A stretch of DNA of 64,000 nucleotides from Halobellus limi (GTDB lineage: Archaea > Halobacteriota > Halobacteria > Halobacteriales > Haloferacaceae): positions 682,001-746,000 of the forward strand of contig NZ_CP031311.1 in assembly GCF_004799685.1 (NCBI RefSeq). The letters are read 5' to 3'. The notes below the pieces were generated by a model. It had not been told where the DNA came from, did no database searches, and saw nothing but the letters and a program-made list of their open reading frames with translations. Numbering within the stretch: the first letter of the stretch is position 1; the number at the start of each line of letters is the position of its first letter. Shown here in pieces: positions 1-8,858 of the stretch. The position numbers and the translations under genes are program-made.

Positions 1-266
1 GCCTCCGTACAGCCGGCGTCCGCGCCGATCCGGAGCCGCCGTCTGACGTCCTCCGGCGAGAGCAACGTCGCCTCCCCCGGCACGTCGTAGTAGCTGCAGT
101 AGGTGCAGGTGTAGCGACAGGCGGTCGTCAGCGGGAGGAAGACGTTCCGCGAGAAGGTGAGTTCGGCCGCGGCGGCGACGTCGCCGGGCGTCACAGAGAG
201 CAGCTCGTCGACCTCCGATCCCTCGATTTCTACGTCGACGCCGTACTCCTCGGCCGCGGGAACCAT
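1..266 (-). CDS. cofG: 7,8-didemethyl-8-hydroxy-5-deazariboflavin synthase subunit CofG (5' part; runs off the window)
   Basis: Translating the minus strand from the ATG at 266 gives about 88 residues starting MVPAAEEYGVDVEIEG, before the window ends. Near residue 48 there is a radical SAM cluster CRYTCTYC (CxxxCxxC), which binds a 4Fe-4S cluster and SAM. CofG works with CofH to build the deazaflavin chromophore (FO) of coenzyme F420. The motif and the upstream cofC gene on the same strand make CofG the best call; another radical SAM protein such as CofH is less likely. The 267-bp gap to cofC holds a candidate RNA on the opposite strand. Confidence 0.85.
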   Translation of the reverse strand, partial: MVPAAEEYGVDVEIEGSEVDELLSVTPGDVAAAAELTFSRNVFLPLTTACRYTCTYCSYYDVPGEATLLSPEDVRRRLRIGADAGCTE

Positions 267-382
267 CGTGCGCCATCTGCGTCACGGACGTACAAAAACC
301 GTCGTGCTTTCGGCATCCCTGTCGGACGCGCTCCGGTCCGTCCGACGGACGTGCGTTTATATAGGAGAGAGCGACCAGTCGC

Positions 383-493
383 CCCGTGACGTGAGATTCA
401 CCCCGCGTCGGGCCGCGGTCGCTCGGCACGTCGACGCGGGAGCCGAGCGGTCGCATTCGAGGCCCCGCGACCGCGCGTGTGCCGACTGTTCGC
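383..493 (+). ncRNA. Candidate structured RNA, copy A (paired with copy B at 40107-40219)
   Basis: A TATA box (TTTATA, 356-361) lies 44 bp before a 41-bp core (400-440) that recurs at 40124-40164 with two differences. Helix P1 pairs 402-410 with 432-440 (CCCGCGTCG/CGACGCGGG). Helix P2 pairs 447-454 with 467-474 (GCGGTCGC/GCGACCGC). A conserved 17-nt tail at 477-493 follows. Within the tail, GTGCCGA (479-485) is complementary to TCGGCAC (423-429) in the P1 loop, so a pseudoknot is possible. Copy B keeps P1, the loop, the tail and the TATA spacing exactly and replaces P2 with an unrelated but equally paired helix. The 5' end is inferred from the TATA box and the 3' end is unknown. Function is unknown. 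Confidence 0.6.
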
Positions 494-533
494 CACCCCG
501 ACGCCGGACGCTCACCCGTCGATCGTGACCGTG

Positions 534-1226
534 CTACCGACGCCGGACGCCCACCCGTCCGTCGCTCCCGCTTCCGACCTCGAACCCGGCGTCGACGAGC
601 CACCGCCGCGCCCGCCCGTCGCCGTGCAGGAGCACTTCGAGGAGGTCCGAGGGCTCGTCGACGTCGGTCGCCAGCCGCATCGAGTCGACGACGGCCACCG
701 GCAGGTCCGCCTCGGCGGCGATCCGGCGGTGATCGCGGTACGACGCGCCGTGGTAGTCGACCGAGAAGCCGGGGTCGCGGACGACGAGGGCGTTCGTCCC
801 CCCGCCGCGCCCCGGCGCGATAGCGACGTCGCCGCCGGCGGCGAACAGCCGTCGGAGCGCCGTCGGCGTCGCGAGCGCGAGATCCGCCATCACGACCGCC
901 TGGACCGGGTCCCGATCCGACCCGTCGTCGAGCGCTGCGTTCACGGCTGCCGTCAGCGGCCTGTCGTCGACCGTCGCGGGGAGCGATTCGAGCCGTTCCA
1001 CCGCGTCGGCGTCGAGTCCGACGCCCGGAGCGTCGTCGCCCGTAGCGGGACCCTCGAAGTCCAGCGGCTCGGGAACGAGCAGTTCGGGTTCGTGGCCGAC
1101 GCCTTCGACCGCGTCGACGACGTCACACAGCATCGCAAGCGCGAACTCGCGGCGTTCGGTCGTCGAGAGAACGGGAGTGAGGCGGCTCTTCGGATCGCGG
1201 TCCGTGAAGGGGACGATGATACGCAT
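534..1226 (-). CDS. cofC: 2-phospho-L-lactate guanylyltransferase CofC
   Basis: A 230-aa protein starting MRIIVPFTDRDPKSRL. It fits CofC/FbiD, which uses GTP and 2-phospho-L-lactate to make the activated intermediate that CofD attaches to FO in coenzyme F420 synthesis. The N-terminal nucleotide-binding segment (PFTDRDPKSRLTPVLS) and a later GRGGGTNALVVRD segment match the family, and the length is normal. The gene precedes cofG on the same strand, so both F420 branches are represented here. The 3' end faces the plus-strand RNA candidate. No alternative function is favoured. Confidence 0.88.
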   Translation of the reverse strand: MRIIVPFTDRDPKSRLTPVLSTTERREFALAMLCDVVDAVEGVGHEPELLVPEPLDFEGPATGDDAPGVGLDADAVERLESLPATVDDRPLTAAVNAALDDGSDRDPVQAVVMADLALATPTALRRLFAAGGDVAIAPGRGGGTNALVVRDPGFSVDYHGASYRDHRRIAAEADLPVAVVDSMRLATDVDEPSDLLEVLLHGDGRARRWLVDAGFEVGSGSDGRVGVRRR

Positions 1227-1251
1227 CGAGGTGAGGGGCTTCGGGTCGGGA

Positions 1252-2037
1252 TCAGCCGAGTTTGTCGTGGCCCGACTGCTGTGAGCGCCAGTAGAGGAAC
1301 CCGCCGACGAGGAGGCCCACGACCACCAGCCCGCCCACGGCGTAGAGGATGAGCTGCATCCGCTGGTTCGACTGCTGGGTCTGCTGGGCGCGCTCTTCGG
1401 CCTGTCCGGCGAGATCGGTCGCGAGGCCGAATTCCTCGCCGTCGTACGCTTCGATCGCGTTCCCGAGCCGACGCTCGGCCTCGTCGTCGCTCACCTCTTC
1501 GACGGTCGAGGCGGCGTCGTCGATCGCGTTCCGGGCGTCACGGCTCTCCTGGGTGTAGTGCGTGGCGGTCCAGGTGTCGATCTCGTTTGTCGAGCCGCCC
1601 TCGCGGGTCTGTTCGAGCGCCATCACCGTGAACGACTGCGGCGGTTCGTACGCGTAGTCGTCCACCTGCGGGACCGTCCCGGTCACGCGGATCTCGACCT
1701 CGCTAGTGCCGTCGTCGGCGACGACCCCCGCGCCGGAGAACGACTGCCCGTCGTAGGACTCCTGGCCGACCTTCGCGCCGGTCTGATCGTAGTAGACGAC
1801 CGTCCACGTCACGTCCGTGAGTTCGGTGCTCCCCGCGAGCGTCCACTCCTCCAGCGAGGGGTTCTGGTACAACTCGGTCAGCGTGGCTGTTGCGGTGACC
1901 TCGGTTCCGACCTCGGCGTCGCTGGTGACGGTCGAGTCGCCGACCGAAACGGCGGCGGCGGGGACCGTCGCGACGGAGAGGACGAAAAGACAGGCCAGCG
2001 CGAGCTTAGAAAAGCGACTCCAGCTCGTCTTCGTCAT
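1252..2037 (-). CDS. Secreted/membrane-anchored protein of unknown function next to cetZ1
   Basis: A 261-aa protein not assigned to a named family. Residues 1-28 form a signal peptide ending near AAA. A beta-rich extracellular region (about 30-155) is followed by a charged helical stretch (about 160-220, possibly coiled coil with a QQTQQSNQ segment), one transmembrane helix (about 227-250) and a short cytoplasmic tail. The predicted topology is a single-pass protein with most of its mass outside the cell. Its start overlaps the last 32 bases of cetZ1, so the two are probably co-transcribed and translationally coupled. This suggests, without proving, a link to the cell-shape cytoskeleton. Confidence 0.8.
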   Translation of the reverse strand: MTKTSWSRFSKLALACLFVLSVATVPAAAVSVGDSTVTSDAEVGTEVTATATLTELYQNPSLEEWTLAGSTELTDVTWTVVYYDQTGAKVGQESYDGQSFSGAGVVADDGTSEVEIRVTGTVPQVDDYAYEPPQSFTVMALEQTREGGSTNEIDTWTATHYTQESRDARNAIDDAASTVEEVSDDEAERRLGNAIEAYDGEEFGLATDLAGQAEERAQQTQQSNQRMQLILYAVGGLVVVGLLVGGFLYWRSQQSGHDKLG

Positions 2038-3186
2038 CGTTTACTAGGTTCTCCAGGTTGTCTTCGCTCTCCTCTCGGATGTCGTCGATGTTCTCTTGCG
2101 CCTCGATGGCGACCTGCTGTAGCTCCTTGATCCGCGGGACGTTCGTCACGCCGGAGAGGAGAATGACGGACGCGACCTTCCCGGAGTCTCTGATCGGGTA
2201 GTCGCCGCCGCGGACCTCCATACTGCCGGTCTGCTCTTCGATCCACTTGCGACCGCGCTCTATTCCCTTCCGGTTCAGGTGCTGGGAGGGGCCGGCCATC
2301 ACGAGCAGGGCGCGTTCGGCGCCTTCGATCTCACAGGGGAGCGTGAGACGGCCCAGCGCGGCCTTGCGGACGAGCGAGGTGATCCGGTTGGTCGTGTGGG
2401 CGGTGTCGAGTTCGTTCTCCTCGTTGCCGCCGGTGATCCGAGAGAGCAGGCCGCCGCCGGAGGAGTCGTTCTCCACGGTCTCGGAGGCGTACCCGACCGT
2501 CGAGACGCCGCCGCCGGCGAGGGTGTTGATGATCTCCGAGGAGTCGACGACGCTCTCGGCGACCTCGCCGCCCTGCCCGATCTCGCCCGCCCCGAACAGG
2601 ACGCCGAAGCGGGTGACGATCTCCTCGTTGATCTCGTCGTAGCCGCCCTGCACCGACTCGCCGGTCTTCCGCCAGGCGTCGTTGTCGAAGACGAGGAGGT
2701 TGTCGACCTCCCGAACGAACGTCTGGAACGACCGCGCCGCGTTCAGCGTGTAGATCCCCCCTCGTCGCTGCCGGGCAGGACCCCCAGTCCGTACACCGGC
2801 TCCGTGTAGATCCGCTGGAGGTGTTTCGCGAGCACGGGCGAGCCGCCGCTGCCGGTGCCGCCGCCGAGTCCGGCGACGACGAGGAACGCGTCGATCTCGT
2901 GGACCGGGATGCTGTCGATCGCCCCCTGGACCTCGTCGATGTCTTCCTCGGCCACCTCGGCGCCGAGTTCGTTGTCGGCCCCGACGCCGTGACCCTTCAC
3001 GCGAGACTGACCGATGAGGACCCGCTGGTCCTTCGGGATGTGTTCCAGTCCCATCAGGTCGGCCTTCGCCGTGTTGACCGCCACGGCCGCGCGGACGATC
3101 CCCGAGTCGTGGCGTTTGTCGTATTCGACGAATTTGTCGACGATCTTTCCCCCGGCCTGCCCGAAACCGATCATTGCAAGCTTCAT
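2006..3186 (-). pseudogene. cetZ1: CetZ1 tubulin-like GTPase, reading frame broken by a one-base change in a G run
   Basis: The ATG at 3186 opens MKLAMIGFGQAGGK, with the Rossmann-like FGQAGG at residues 8-13 and the tubulin signature GGGTGSG at about 108-114. CetZ proteins are haloarchaeal tubulin/FtsZ relatives that polymerise with GTP and control cell shape and motility. The frame is lost at codons 142-144: six consecutive C on the plus strand (2756-2761) give PGSDEGG then STR and a stop. In the neighbouring frame the protein continues GIYTLNAARSF to a normal end (NDDEDELESLF, stop at 2006). One extra G restores DEGGIYTLNAARSF and a protein of about 393 aa, the usual length. Both halves are otherwise intact, so a sequencing error or very recent mutation is likelier than decay. 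Confidence 0.9.
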
Positions 3187-3405
3187 GTATCGGGTCCCCT
3201 CGCCATTGCGTGTAACCCAGTGCAAACGCGGACATAAACCTTGTGATGGTGCGAAACGTCCGTAAGGAAGTCCATACCGGAATAACCGCACGACAGCGCC
3301 GGGGTCTTAATCGGTCATTAGAACCCGCTTCCCACGAAGCGGCGCTCTATTTCTCAGGATTTATATTTGCAACCGGGCCGTCGACACGGTCCCGACTCAC
3401 CCGGT

Positions 3406-4335
3406 TCAGTCCGACGTCGCCGCCGCGCTCCCCGCGCCCGCCTCGCCGACCCGTCCGTTCAGGTACGACTTCAGCGTCGTCAGTTCGCCCACGCCCACAC
3501 CGAAGGCGTCGACGTCGTTGTCGTCGGTGACGTTGTCGAACTGCAGCGACCGGTACTGGTCTTTCCCCATCGGGAACCCCGGCACGAGGTCGCCGATGCT
3601 GAGTCCGATCTTGGCCAGCCCCATCGGCACGGGCACGACCGTCGTCGACCGGCCGTCGGACTTGTGGATCATCCGTGCGATCTCCGCGAGCGTGAGTTTG
3701 TCGGGACCGCCGACCTCGTAGATCTCCCCGACGTGTTTCTCGTCCTCGATCGCGTCCGCCAACATCGGCACGAGGTCGCCGACCCAGATCGGCTGGAACC
3801 GGGTCTTGCCGCCCCCCGGAAGCGCGCTGACGTACGGGGGTGCGAGCAGTTTCGTGAAGGAGACGAACTCCCCGCCGTCGCCGAAGACGACCGAGGGGCG
3901 GAAGATCGTGTAGTCGAGGACGGACTCGGTGACGATCTCTTCGGCCTCGCCCTTCGAGCGGATGTACGCCGTCGGCCCGTCCGGGTCGGCTCCGAGCGCG
4001 CTCATCTGGACGAACCGGTCGACGTCGTGCTTCTCGGCGGCGCGGACGACGTGCTCGGTTCCCCTCCGGTGGATCTCGTCGTGCATCTTGTCGCCGCCGC
4101 TGGGTTTGAAGAGCGGCGACAGCGCGACCAGGTTGTACACCGCGTCCTTCCCCTCGAACGCCTCGCGGATGGAGCCGTACTCCCTGACGTTACCCATCAC
4201 TTTGTTGACTCCTTTCGGGAGGTCGTCGCTGCCGGGACTCCGCGACAGCGCCGTCACGTCGTGGCCCCGGCGCTTCAACTCGCCACAGAGGGTGCTTCCG
4301 ATGAATCCGCTTCCGCCGACGACAAGTACTTTCAT
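3406..4335 (-). CDS. NDUFA9-like NAD(P)-binding SDR protein
   Basis: A 309-aa extended/atypical short-chain dehydrogenase. The dinucleotide-binding motif GGSGFIGS is at residues 7-14, and an active-site-like YIRSK (YxxxK) lies near residue 124. It resembles the NDUFA9 group of complex I-associated epimerase-like proteins, which bind NAD(P)H and in archaea and bacteria are usually stand-alone enzymes of unknown substrate. It is transcribed away from the zinc operon. The 219-bp gap to cetZ1 (3187-3405) contains an AT-rich stretch near 3358-3367 that could be a promoter in either direction. The substrate cannot be inferred. Confidence 0.85.
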   Translation of the reverse strand: MKVLVVGGSGFIGSTLCGELKRRGHDVTALSRSPGSDDLPKGVNKVMGNVREYGSIREAFEGKDAVYNLVALSPLFKPSGGDKMHDEIHRRGTEHVVRAAEKHDVDRFVQMSALGADPDGPTAYIRSKGEAEEIVTESVLDYTIFRPSVVFGDGGEFVSFTKLLAPPYVSALPGGGKTRFQPIWVGDLVPMLADAIEDEKHVGEIYEVGGPDKLTLAEIARMIHKSDGRSTTVVPVPMGLAKIGLSIGDLVPGFPMGKDQYRSLQFDNVTDDNDVDAFGVGVGELTTLKSYLNGRVGEAGAGSAAATSD

Positions 4336-4446
4336 ACCCGTGATATCTCTCCGTGCCGACGTAAAGCTAACTGCCGATCAGATTCCGCGCCGGCCCTTCG
4401 GTCTCGTCCGAATCGGTTATTATCTCCATCGCGTTCACGATGGCAA

Positions 4447-4459
4447 AGTTATTATAACT
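4447..4459. promoter_or_regulatory. Palindromic operator over the TATA box of the metal ABC operon
   Basis: AGTTAT-T-ATAACT is a perfect 13-bp inverted repeat. The znuA-like ATG is at 4481, so for a leaderless transcript the TATA element falls at about 4451-4458, inside the palindrome. A repressor bound here would block TBP. In a metal-uptake operon this suggests a metalloregulator (DtxR/SirR-type or a Zur analogue). The regulator is an inference; the palindrome is seen directly. Confidence 0.5.
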
Positions 4460-4480
4460 AAGCAATATATTATTAAACAG

Positions 4481-5547
4481 ATGGAGACAACAAGACGTCG
4501 GCTGCTCGCGACGGCAGCGGGGGTGGCCGCGCTGGGTGCCGGCGCCGGCTGCGTCGGCGGAGCGACGACCGGCGACGACTCGGAAGCCGGGCGAGCCACC
4601 GTACGGTCCTCGTTTTTCGTGTTCGGAGACGTCACGGCGAACGTCGCGGGCGACGCCGCGGCGACCGAACTGCTCGTTCCGGTCGGACAGCACGGGCACG
4701 GGTGGGAGCCCGGACCGCGGGTCCGCGAAGCGATCCACGACGCCGCGCTGTTCGTTCACGGGCCGGTCGGTTTCCAGCCGTGGGTCGACGACGTCCTCGG
4801 CGACCTCGCCGCCGACGGTTCGGACGTGGCGACCGTCGACGTGACGAGCGGAGTCGACCTGCTGTCGGCCGACGGCGCTCACGACCACTCGGATCAGCAC
4901 GAGCACGGGACGGACGAGCACGACGAGGAACACGCCGAAGCCGACTACGGCAGGGACCACACCCAGGACGATCACGAGGATCACACCCAAGACGATCACG
5001 AGGACCACAATCGCGGAATCGACCCGCACTTCTGGATGGACCCGCTCCGACTCGGAGCATCGGTTGGAACCGTCCGCGACGCGCTATCGGAGATCGATCC
5101 CGAGAACGCCGGGACGTACGCCGGGAACGCCGAGTCGTTCCGTTCGGGTGTCGAGGATTTCCACGAACGGCTGGAATCGACGGTCGACGAGGCGTCGAGA
5201 GACGTCGTCCTCGTGGCCGGCCACAACTCGCTCCGGTACTTCGGCGACCGCTACGGCGTCGAGGTCGAAGCGCTGACGAACGTCTCTCCCGACGACCGTC
5301 CGACGCCGCGGGACATCGAGCGCGCGCAGACGGTCATCGATCGGCACGACCTGCGGTACGTCTGCGCGGACCCGCTGGAATCCCGGCGGGCCGCGGAGCA
5401 ACTCGTCGCGGAGACCGACGCGGAGGCGGTGCTGCCGCTGACCTCGATGCCGGGACTGACGGACGAGTGGGAGACCGAGGAGTGGGGGTATCTCGACGTG
5501 ATGCGCAACGTGAACCTCCCGACGTTGGAACGCGCGCTGGAGGCCTG

Positions 5548-5548
<1 letters not shown>
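4481..5548 (+). CDS. Metal (probably zinc) ABC transporter substrate-binding lipoprotein
   Basis: A 355-aa protein with a Tat-type signal (TRRRLL) and lipobox GAGC at about residues 21-24, so it is lipid-anchored outside the membrane. The body fits the ZnuA/SBP_bac_9 family: an early His near GHGWEP, a His/Asp-rich loop at about residues 128-187, a PHFWMDP motif just after it and AGHNSLRYF later. The loop contains a 24-bp DNA direct repeat (about 4954-5001) encoding DHTQDDHE twice. The His-rich loop favours Zn over Mn. The stop overlaps the next start (TGATG), so it forms an operon with the ATPase and permease. The ATG at 4481 was chosen because the signal peptide starts there and a TATA box lies 27 bp upstream. 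Confidence 0.9.
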
Positions 5549-6284
<736 letters not shown>

Positions 6285-6285
<1 letters not shown>

Positions 6286-7250
6286 TGGTCTCCGCTTCAC
6301 CGCTTCCGGCCCTCGCACTCCCGACGTCCGCGGACGCCCACGTCGCGCTCGCGGCCTCCCTCGACCGGGCGGTCGACCTCGTCCTCGACGACGTCTGGGG
6401 GACGGCGCTGGATCTACTCGCCGCTGCGACCGGAATCGAGATCCTCGCCTCGCCGTTCATGCAGCGGGCCTACCTGGCGGCGGTCTGCATCGCCGTCATC
6501 GGCCCGCTCGTCGGGAGCTTCCTGGTCCACCGCGAGATGGCGATGATCGGCGACACGCTGGCGCACTCGGCGTTCGCCGGCGTCGCGGCCGGGCTGTTCG
6601 TCAACGGCGTCTTCGCGCTGACGGTCCCGCCGCTCCTGACCGCGCTCGTCGTCGCCGCCGCCGCCGCGCTGGCCGTCCAGGCGCTCGTCGACCACGCCGG
6701 CACGTACCGCGACACCTCGCTCGCGATCGTTCTCACCGGGTCGTTCGCCGTCGGGAGCGTGCTCGTGACGGCGACCGACGGCGGGATCGCGGTCGGCATC
6801 AACGCGTACCTCTTCGGGTCGCTCGCGACCGTCTCCAGGGCGAACGCCGCGGTCCTCCTGGCGATGAGCGTCGCCGTCGGCGGCGTCGTCGCCGTCGCGT
6901 ACCGCCCGCTCGCCTACGTGACGTTCGACGAGGTCGGCGCCCGCGCCGCCGGCCTCGACGTCACCCGCTACACCCGGTTGCTCGCGGTCCTGACCGCCGC
7001 CGTCGTCGTCGCCGCGATGCAGATCATGGGCGTCATCCTCGTCGCCGCGATGCTCGTGATCCCGGTCGCGGCGGCGACGCCGGTCCGCGGGTTCAAGCGC
7101 TCGATCGCCGCGGCGGTCGGGGCCGGACTCCTCTCGACGGTCGCCGGCGTCACGCTGTCGTACTGGTACGACGTCGCCGCCGGCGGAGCGATCGTCCTCG
7201 TCGCGATCGGCGTCTACGGGCTCTCGAAGGCCGCCTCGCGGACCGGGTAG
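6285..7250 (+). CDS. Metal ABC transporter permease (ZnuB-like)
   Basis: A 321-aa integral membrane protein of the ABC-3 family with about eight hydrophobic segments. Family landmarks include REMAMIGDTLAHSAFAG (around residues 84-100) and a late GVILVAAMLVIPVAAA segment. It forms the translocation channel with the ATPase. An N-terminal extension of about 60 residues before the first core helix is somewhat longer than usual; an internal Met near SPFMQRAY (residue 65) is an alternative start, but the ATG overlapping the ATPase stop is preferred because of coupling. Confidence 0.9.
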
Positions 7251-7324
7251 CCGCGGGTGGAACGGCGCAAACGGACGCCGCCGACTCCGAGGAGTTTTAA
7301 CGCTCCTTCCCGCCACCTCGAAGC

Positions 7325-7930
7325 ATGCTCCTCACGCTGGAGGGACTGGACGGCAGCGGGAAGACCACGGCCTGGGAGGCCCTCGAAGACGAGTACTCCG
7401 AGGCGACCTTCACCCGCGAGCCGACCGACTCGTGGTACGGCGACGCCGTCGAGCGGTCGATGCGCGACGACGACGCCGACCCGCTCGCCGAACTCTTCCT
7501 TTTCACCGCCGACCACGCCGATCACCTCTCGCGGGTCGTCCGACCGGCGCTCGCCGAGGGCGACGTGGTGATCTCCGACCGCTACACCGACTCGCGGTTC
7601 GCCTACCAAGCGGCGTCGCTCTCGGAGTCGTATCTCAGCGGCGCGCGCGACCCGCTGCAGTACATCCAGGAGATCCACGGCGTCTTCTCGCACCCGCCGG
7701 ACGCGACGATCTACCTCGACGTCGACCCCGAGACCGCGGCCGCCAGGGCCGGCGCGACCAACAAGTTCGAGCGCGCGGCGTACCTCGAACGGGTCCGGGA
7801 AAACTACGAACGGCTCATCGAGGCCGACCCCGAGCGCTTCGTCCGCGTCGACGCGACGCGGCCGCTCACCGAGGTCGTCGACGTCGTCGGCGACCACGTC
7901 GAACGGCTGGTCGGCGACGAGTTGTCGTAG
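7325..7930 (+). CDS. tmk: Thymidylate kinase
   Basis: A 201-aa P-loop kinase that phosphorylates dTMP to dTDP. The P-loop is [11 protein letters not shown] (residues 5-15), the DR motif is in [17 protein letters not shown], and a LID-like segment follows ([14 protein letters not shown]). Length is normal. A TTTTAA element about 28 bp upstream (near 7294) suggests a leaderless mRNA separate from the metal operon. Confidence 0.93.
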   Translation: MLLTLEGLDGSGKTTAWEALEDEYSEATFTREPTDSWYGDAVERSMRDDDADPLAELFLFTADHADHLSRVVRPALAEGDVVISDRYTDSRFAYQAASLSESYLSGARDPLQYIQEIHGVFSHPPDATIYLDVDPETAAARAGATNKFERAAYLERVRENYERLIEADPERFVRVDATRPLTEVVDVVGDHVERLVGDELS

Positions 7931-8018
7931 GCGACCCGGACAGTCGGCGGCGGAACGGGCTGGTGTCTCTCAGGGTCCATCGACCGTTTTCCACTCAGAT
8001 CCGATCGACTGTTCCCTC

Positions 8019-8339
8019 TCAGGTCCGATCGGGCAGATCGATCTCCTCTGGCGGCGGGACGTACAGGGTATCGATGGTGAACCCGAGCGCCAGCGGGAGT
8101 CCGACGGCCGCCCCCAGAAGCGCCGTCCCGCCGAGGTTCAATCCCGCACCGATCGGGAACACGCCGAAGAAGACGAGCGTCGTCACGAGGAGGACCACGG
8201 GGATGATCGCGAACGAGTAGATCACGTAGCCCCACTGGGTCTTCAGCCGAAGCCGGAAGAACCGGGTGAGGACCGCCGCGAACAGGGTGTGGACCACGAG
8301 CACCGCTCCGAACAGGACGAGTCCGACGACCGAGGCCAT
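8019..8339 (-). CDS. Small conserved membrane protein of unknown function
   Basis: A 106-aa protein with three hydrophobic segments (about residues 3-25, 38-62 and 66-90) and a proline/acid-rich tail (VPPPEEIDLPDRT). I do not recognise a characterised family. It is transcribed convergently to tmk and alone; the 88-bp gap after tmk shows no clear signal. Confidence 0.72.
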   Translation of the reverse strand: MASVVGLVLFGAVLVVHTLFAAVLTRFFRLRLKTQWGYVIYSFAIIPVVLLVTTLVFFGVFPIGAGLNLGGTALLGAAVGLPLALGFTIDTLYVPPPEEIDLPDRT

Positions 8340-8409
8340 ACCGGCGGTAGGGGTGCGGAGGACTTTACGGGTTCGGCTCCGGTGCCGCGCCGACGCCCGT
8401 CATACTAAT

Positions 8410-8474
8410 TACTCTCACTTTTCACCGTCGAGCGCCGGCAACGGGGTGGCGCTCGGCGGGAAGAGACGAGAGTA
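8410..8474. repeat. 65-bp palindromic 3'-end element, copy 1
   Basis: Outer arms TACTCTC (8410-8416) and GAGAGTA (8468-8474) are perfect. Inner arms CGAGCGCC (8429-8436) and GGCGCTCG (8448-8455) are also perfect. The element lies 7 nt after the stop of the minus-strand RAM gene at 8482. It aligns without gaps to 9786-9850 and, inverted, to about 22109-22174. A role as transcription terminator or mRNA 3'-end stabiliser is inferred from position. Confidence 0.6.
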
Positions 8475-8481
8475 CCCGGTC

Positions 8482-8712
8482 TCAGTCCATCGCGATGTAG
8501 GTCTTCGTGTCGGTGACGCCGGTCAGTCCCTGAATGTCGCTCGCCGACGCGTTCAGCACCTCGTAGACCTCCTCGGCGTCGGTCTCCGCGATGATGTCGT
8601 ACGCGCCCGCGACGACGTGCGCCTCGGTGACGTTCGCGAGTCCCCGGACGGAGTCGACGAGCTGCTCGGACTTCCCCGGGCCGGTCTTCACCATAATGAA
8701 CGCGTGCACCAT
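8482..8712 (-). CDS. Stand-alone RAM (Lrp/AsnC ligand-binding) domain protein
   Basis: A 76-aa protein consisting only of the ligand-binding/oligomerisation domain of Lrp/AsnC regulators, without the HTH. It starts MVHAFIMVKTGPG and ends KTYIAMD. Such domains form alpha-beta dimers and higher rings and bind amino acids or other small effectors. A second copy (9548-9778) ends with the same TYIAMD and is coupled to an RCK protein, so this copy may work with the same partner. It cannot bind DNA by itself as an Lrp would. Confidence 0.87.
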   Translation of the reverse strand: MVHAFIMVKTGPGKSEQLVDSVRGLANVTEAHVVAGAYDIIAETDAEEVYEVLNASASDIQGLTGVTDTKTYIAMD

Positions 8713-8858
8713 ACTACCACGGTACGCGGTACCGTTTCAAAGTGTTTGCGCCGACCCAGCGCGGTCGGCAGTTCGGACCGCCCGGTCCGGCCGGGGCGCA
8801 GGTACCTCACGGACGTTCCGGAGAAACATTATTCACGCCCGCCGGCGTACGGCACTGT

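Noticed and set aside
383-493. Copy A RNA as RNase P, SRP RNA or a hammerhead/HDV ribozyme
   Set aside because: The size, the lack of the hallmark cores and the presence of two different copies do not fit any of these as far as I can see.
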